A DNA stretch of 53,451 nucleotides from Bacteroidota bacterium (lineage in GTDB: Bacteria > Bacteroidota > Bacteroidia > Sphingobacteriales > Sphingobacteriaceae). The DNA lies in NCBI GenBank assembly GCA_013288485.1, contig JABDBW010000005.1, forward strand, positions 1 through 53,451. Reading direction: 5' to 3'. The notes below the pieces were generated by a model that worked only from the letters and a program-made list of their open reading frames with translations, was not told where the DNA came from and did not search any database. The position numbers and the translations under genes are program-made. Positions within the stretch are counted from its first letter, which is position 1; every line of letters starts with the position of its first letter. Shown one piece after another: positions 51,337 to 53,451 of the stretch.

Positions 51337-52323
51337 CTATTGAGCCTTTTTTAATTCCTCCTGCAATTTTTGTTTCGACAACGCGATGTAGCCGTTTTCA
51401 TCAACAAACTTTTGGCCATCAGTTAATACGTATTTTACAAATTCTACCAGCTCTTTTTTCTTAGGCTTGCCTTTAAAAAGGAAACCCAGGTTTCGTGCCG
51501 GTGGCGAGGGGTATTTCCCGGTTGCTATGGCATTGGTTAATTCGTCAATGGTTGCATAAAAGTTTTCATCGGCATCAATTTTACCATTTCCGTTTAAATC
51601 AATGGGGAGTACATGTACACCGTCAACCTGCTTGCGGGTTTTCAGGTCATACAGGTATTCGAGGTTATTGTAGCCGATGGCAGTTACATCCTTTTTAACA
51701 GCTTGCGCCAGGCCCGGGTCGCCGTAAACGGCTACACCTAACAGATCTTCCTGTTTCTTATTGAAATATTTTGCCCAGGTCTCGGCGGCACCGGCGGCAT
51801 CCGACCGGGTGTAGATATGAATAGGAACTGAAACCTTACCGGCCACCTGTTTCCAATCCTTAATACTACCCGATACAAATATATTTAAGAACTGATCCCG
51901 CTTTACTCCCTTGGCTAATAAGGCCGCGGCGTTTGGGTTGCCAGTATTAAAAGTGGGCACAACGGCGTCCTTTGTTACATAAATAGTATAAGCTCCTTTC
52001 TTAATTTCTTCGGGACTAATATCGCGCGAAGCCAAACCTATATCAACCAGGTTGGATAACGCGTCGGTTATGCCCTTACCTGCGCCGCCTGCCGAAATAT
52101 TGAATTTAACCTTTGGATGCAGCTTCCTGAACTCCTCGGCCCATTTAACGGTGATAGGGTACAGGGCAAATGCACCCGAAATACTTATAGTTCCTTCCAG
52201 GTCATCAGCCGGAGGGATTGGTTTATTCGTTATCTTATTAATAAATGATGAGGTAACAACCACCACGCTTAACGCGATGGCAGTTAATAAGATAGTTCGT
52301 TTTTTTAAGAATGTATATTTCAT
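51337..52323 (-). CDS. pstS: Periplasmic phosphate-binding protein PstS
   Basis: I chose the ATG at 52323 (MKYTFLKKRTILLTAIALSV), which starts a signal sequence 10 bases after the porin stop; an upstream in-frame ATG overlaps the porin gene. Mature sequence has GTISISGAFALYPITVKWAEEFRKLHP, FNISAGGAGKGITDALSNLVDIGLASRDI, and SDAAGAAETWAKYF, all contacting phosphate in the PstS fold. It delivers phosphate to PstCA. An EF-hand-like DLNGNGKIDADENFY segment lies around residues 240-255, which may bind calcium. No lipobox was found. Confidence 0.93.
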   Translation of the reverse strand: MKYTFLKKRTILLTAIALSVVVVTSSFINKITNKPIPPADDLEGTISISGAFALYPITVKWAEEFRKLHPKVKFNISAGGAGKGITDALSNLVDIGLASRDISPEEIKKGAYTIYVTKDAVVPTFNTGNPNAAALLAKGVKRDQFLNIFVSGSIKDWKQVAGKVSVPIHIYTRSDAAGAAETWAKYFNKKQEDLLGVAVYGDPGLAQAVKKDVTAIGYNNLEYLYDLKTRKQVDGVHVLPIDLNGNGKIDADENFYATIDELTNAIATGKYPSPPARNLGFLFKGKPKKKELVEFVKYVLTDGQKFVDENGYIALSKQKLQEELKKAQ

Positions 52324-52333
52324 GTTTGTTAGT

Positions 52334-53451
52334 TTAAAATTGTACCTGTAATTCAACGGCTAATAAGTTGTTTTTAACCTGGGCGGTTGGAACCTCCTCA
52401 CGCCTGTAGGAGTAATCGAAATACAGCTTTGTCCATGAGTTGAAGAAATAGTTGATACCGCCTACATACCAGGTGCTGCGATCGGTCGCTATATCTTTAT
52501 TAGGGTCGTAGGTATCGTATTTGCCCACTACCTGCAATTTTTTAGGGAAAATGAAGTAAGCAGCTTGCGCGTACCATCCGTCCCGTTTAATAGCGGCATC
52601 GGTTCCCTTATCATATTCAGCAGTTAATGATAGCGGGCCGAGTACATACCTGGCGTCAAACCCCTGCCTGTTACGCAGCTGTGTGGTGGTTATAGCGCCA
52701 TAGATATCGCGGCCATGATAAAAATCGTATGATACGGCCAGGTTAGTTATAGGATGCACGGTAAACCTGCCTGATACATCCTTATCCATATTATTATCGG
52801 CCCGGTTAATGCCGTTGCCGTTAAATACGCCGAAGGTATAATCAAACAGGTAGCTATCATTCAGCTTAACAAAGCTGCCGCTTATTTGCGCGCCAATATC
52901 ACGCCCGTTTTGGTTACCCAACACGTCTTTTGCACGGGCCGTAAGGGCTTCTTCTACCTGTGAACGGTCCAATAACTCCAGCTGGCTGTCGGATACTAAA
53001 CTTTCATAGGAGAACGGAATTTTAAATTGCCCTACCGATATTTTTGCATAATCGGTGAGTTTGTAGGTGGTATAGCCGTCTAACAGGGCAGGGGTGCCGG
53101 CAAACTCTATATATAGTTCGTAATCCCATTGACTGGTTATGGCGCCTTTAAAGTCAAGGCGTGCGCGGCGGGTATCAAACCCGTCAATGCCCGATGTTCC
53201 CTGGAAAGCCTGGTAGCGTTCCTGGAACAAACCGGTAAGGTTCAAGGCTTTGCCAATCGACAGGGTATAAACTTTTTGATCGTCTTTTTTCTTTTGTTCT
53301 TTGATTGCATTTTCCGAGCGGATAGAATCAGCTTCCTGTTGGGTGATTATTTTTTTTTGTATCAGGAGGTTTAACAGGTCCTCGCTTTGTTGTGCTTTAA
53401 CGGTAAATGCTGATAATAGTATAATAAATAAAAACAGTGGTTTTATTAAGT
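52334..53451 (-). CDS. Phosphate-selective porin O/P family protein, 5' end at window edge
   Basis: The frame stays open to the window edge. Reading upstream of the in-frame TTG at 53245 gives KPLFLFIILLSAFTVKAQ, a signal peptide, and then SEDLLNLLIQKKIITQQEADSIRSE, the N-terminal helix typical of OprO/OprP-like porins. So the TTG is internal and only about the initiator Met is missing. The rest is a beta barrel with FDTRRARLDFKG, KISVGQFKIPFSYE and a C-terminal aromatic end (AVELQVQF). Such porins conduct phosphate or polyphosphate across the outer membrane. As first gene of the pst run (10 bases before pstS), it supports phosphate specificity. Confidence 0.9.
   Translation of the reverse strand, partial: LIKPLFLFIILLSAFTVKAQQSEDLLNLLIQKKIITQQEADSIRSENAIKEQKKKDDQKVYTLSIGKALNLTGLFQERYQAFQGTSGIDGFDTRRARLDFKGAITSQWDYELYIEFAGTPALLDGYTTYKLTDYAKISVGQFKIPFSYESLVSDSQLELLDRSQVEEALTARAKDVLGNQNGRDIGAQISGSFVKLNDSYLFDYTFGVFNGNGINRADNNMDKDVSGRFTVHPITNLAVSYDFYHGRDIYGAITTTQLRNRQGFDARYVLGPLSLTAEYDKGTDAAIKRDGWYAQAAYFIFPKKLQVVGKYDTYDPNKDIATDRSTWYVGGINYFFNSWTKLYFDYSYRREEVPTAQVKNNLLAVELQVQF

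Noticed and set aside
53245..53245. TTG at 53245 as the porin start.
   Set aside because: The frame continues upstream into a clear signal peptide and family-typical N-terminal helix, so the TTG is an internal Leu codon.
1..53451. Prophage or integrated conjugative element.
   Set aside because: No integrase, portal, terminase, relaxase or tra genes and no att-like repeat pairs were seen; most genes are core metabolism.

Overview
The window is a piece of a Bacteroidota chromosome, most likely a soil or freshwater member of the Sphingobacteriaceae (Mucilaginibacter/Pedobacter type). Supporting signs are the PorP/SprF plus gliding-motility C-terminal domain pair (type IX secretion), DUF4199 and BatA-domain proteins, a DUF4369-TlpA lipoprotein, a PA14-tailed GH20 hexosaminidase, TAnnTTTG-type promoter boxes and weak Shine-Dalgarno signals. 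The genus is an inference from gene content. No tRNA, rRNA, CRISPR array or intact transposase gene was seen.

Layout. 1-4.1 kb: the end of trxB, a secreted GH20 enzyme and a lipoprotein. 4.1-8.7 kb is the most accessory part: DUF72 and DUF2568 genes, a 187-bp MITE-like element with a 9-bp target duplication, two REP-like palindromes, an AT-rich lone gene for an ORC/CDC6-like AAA ATPase, and a cluster of eight short hairpins. 8.7-13.3 kb: a plus-strand run of a BatA/VWA protein, a dihydroorotase homologue that has lost its metal ligands, an acidic unknown protein and a DUF4199 protein. 13.4-20.3 kb (minus): dxr-rseP, then GH3, a membrane protein and two family 2 glycosyltransferases. 20.5-26.6 kb: a secreted unknown, an LTA-synthase-like sulfatase, a DUF4412/GLPGLI-like protein, comEC and a MerR regulator. 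26.6-33.8 kb: a ParE-type toxin with antitoxin, alaS (carrying a ~100-residue AT-rich insertion), gatB, a TlpA-like lipoprotein and an OmpR-type response regulator. 33.8-42.0 kb: a histone-H1-like Lys/Ala protein, an RluA-type pseudouridine synthase, the T9SS pair, topA and mnmA. 43.4-48.6 kb: a serine hydrolase, an SSADH-like dehydrogenase and proBA. 48.8-53.45 kb: a phosphate uptake operon, porin-pstS-pstC-pstA-pstB, in which pstB is split by a one-base surplus in an A8 run.

Working together. The porin and Pst genes form one phosphate uptake route from outer membrane to cytoplasm. proB and proA make the proline precursor. alaS, gatB, mnmA and the RluA-type enzyme serve translation. dxr feeds isoprenoid synthesis and shares a transcript with the site-2 protease gene rseP. 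The PorP/SprF protein and the large repeat protein are a surface-adhesin/T9SS pair.

The strongest unexplained signals are the many unrelated intergenic palindromes (about one per 5 kb), the hairpin cluster between the AAA ATPase and BatA genes, the alaS insertion, the metal-site loss in the dihydroorotase homologue, and the split pstB.
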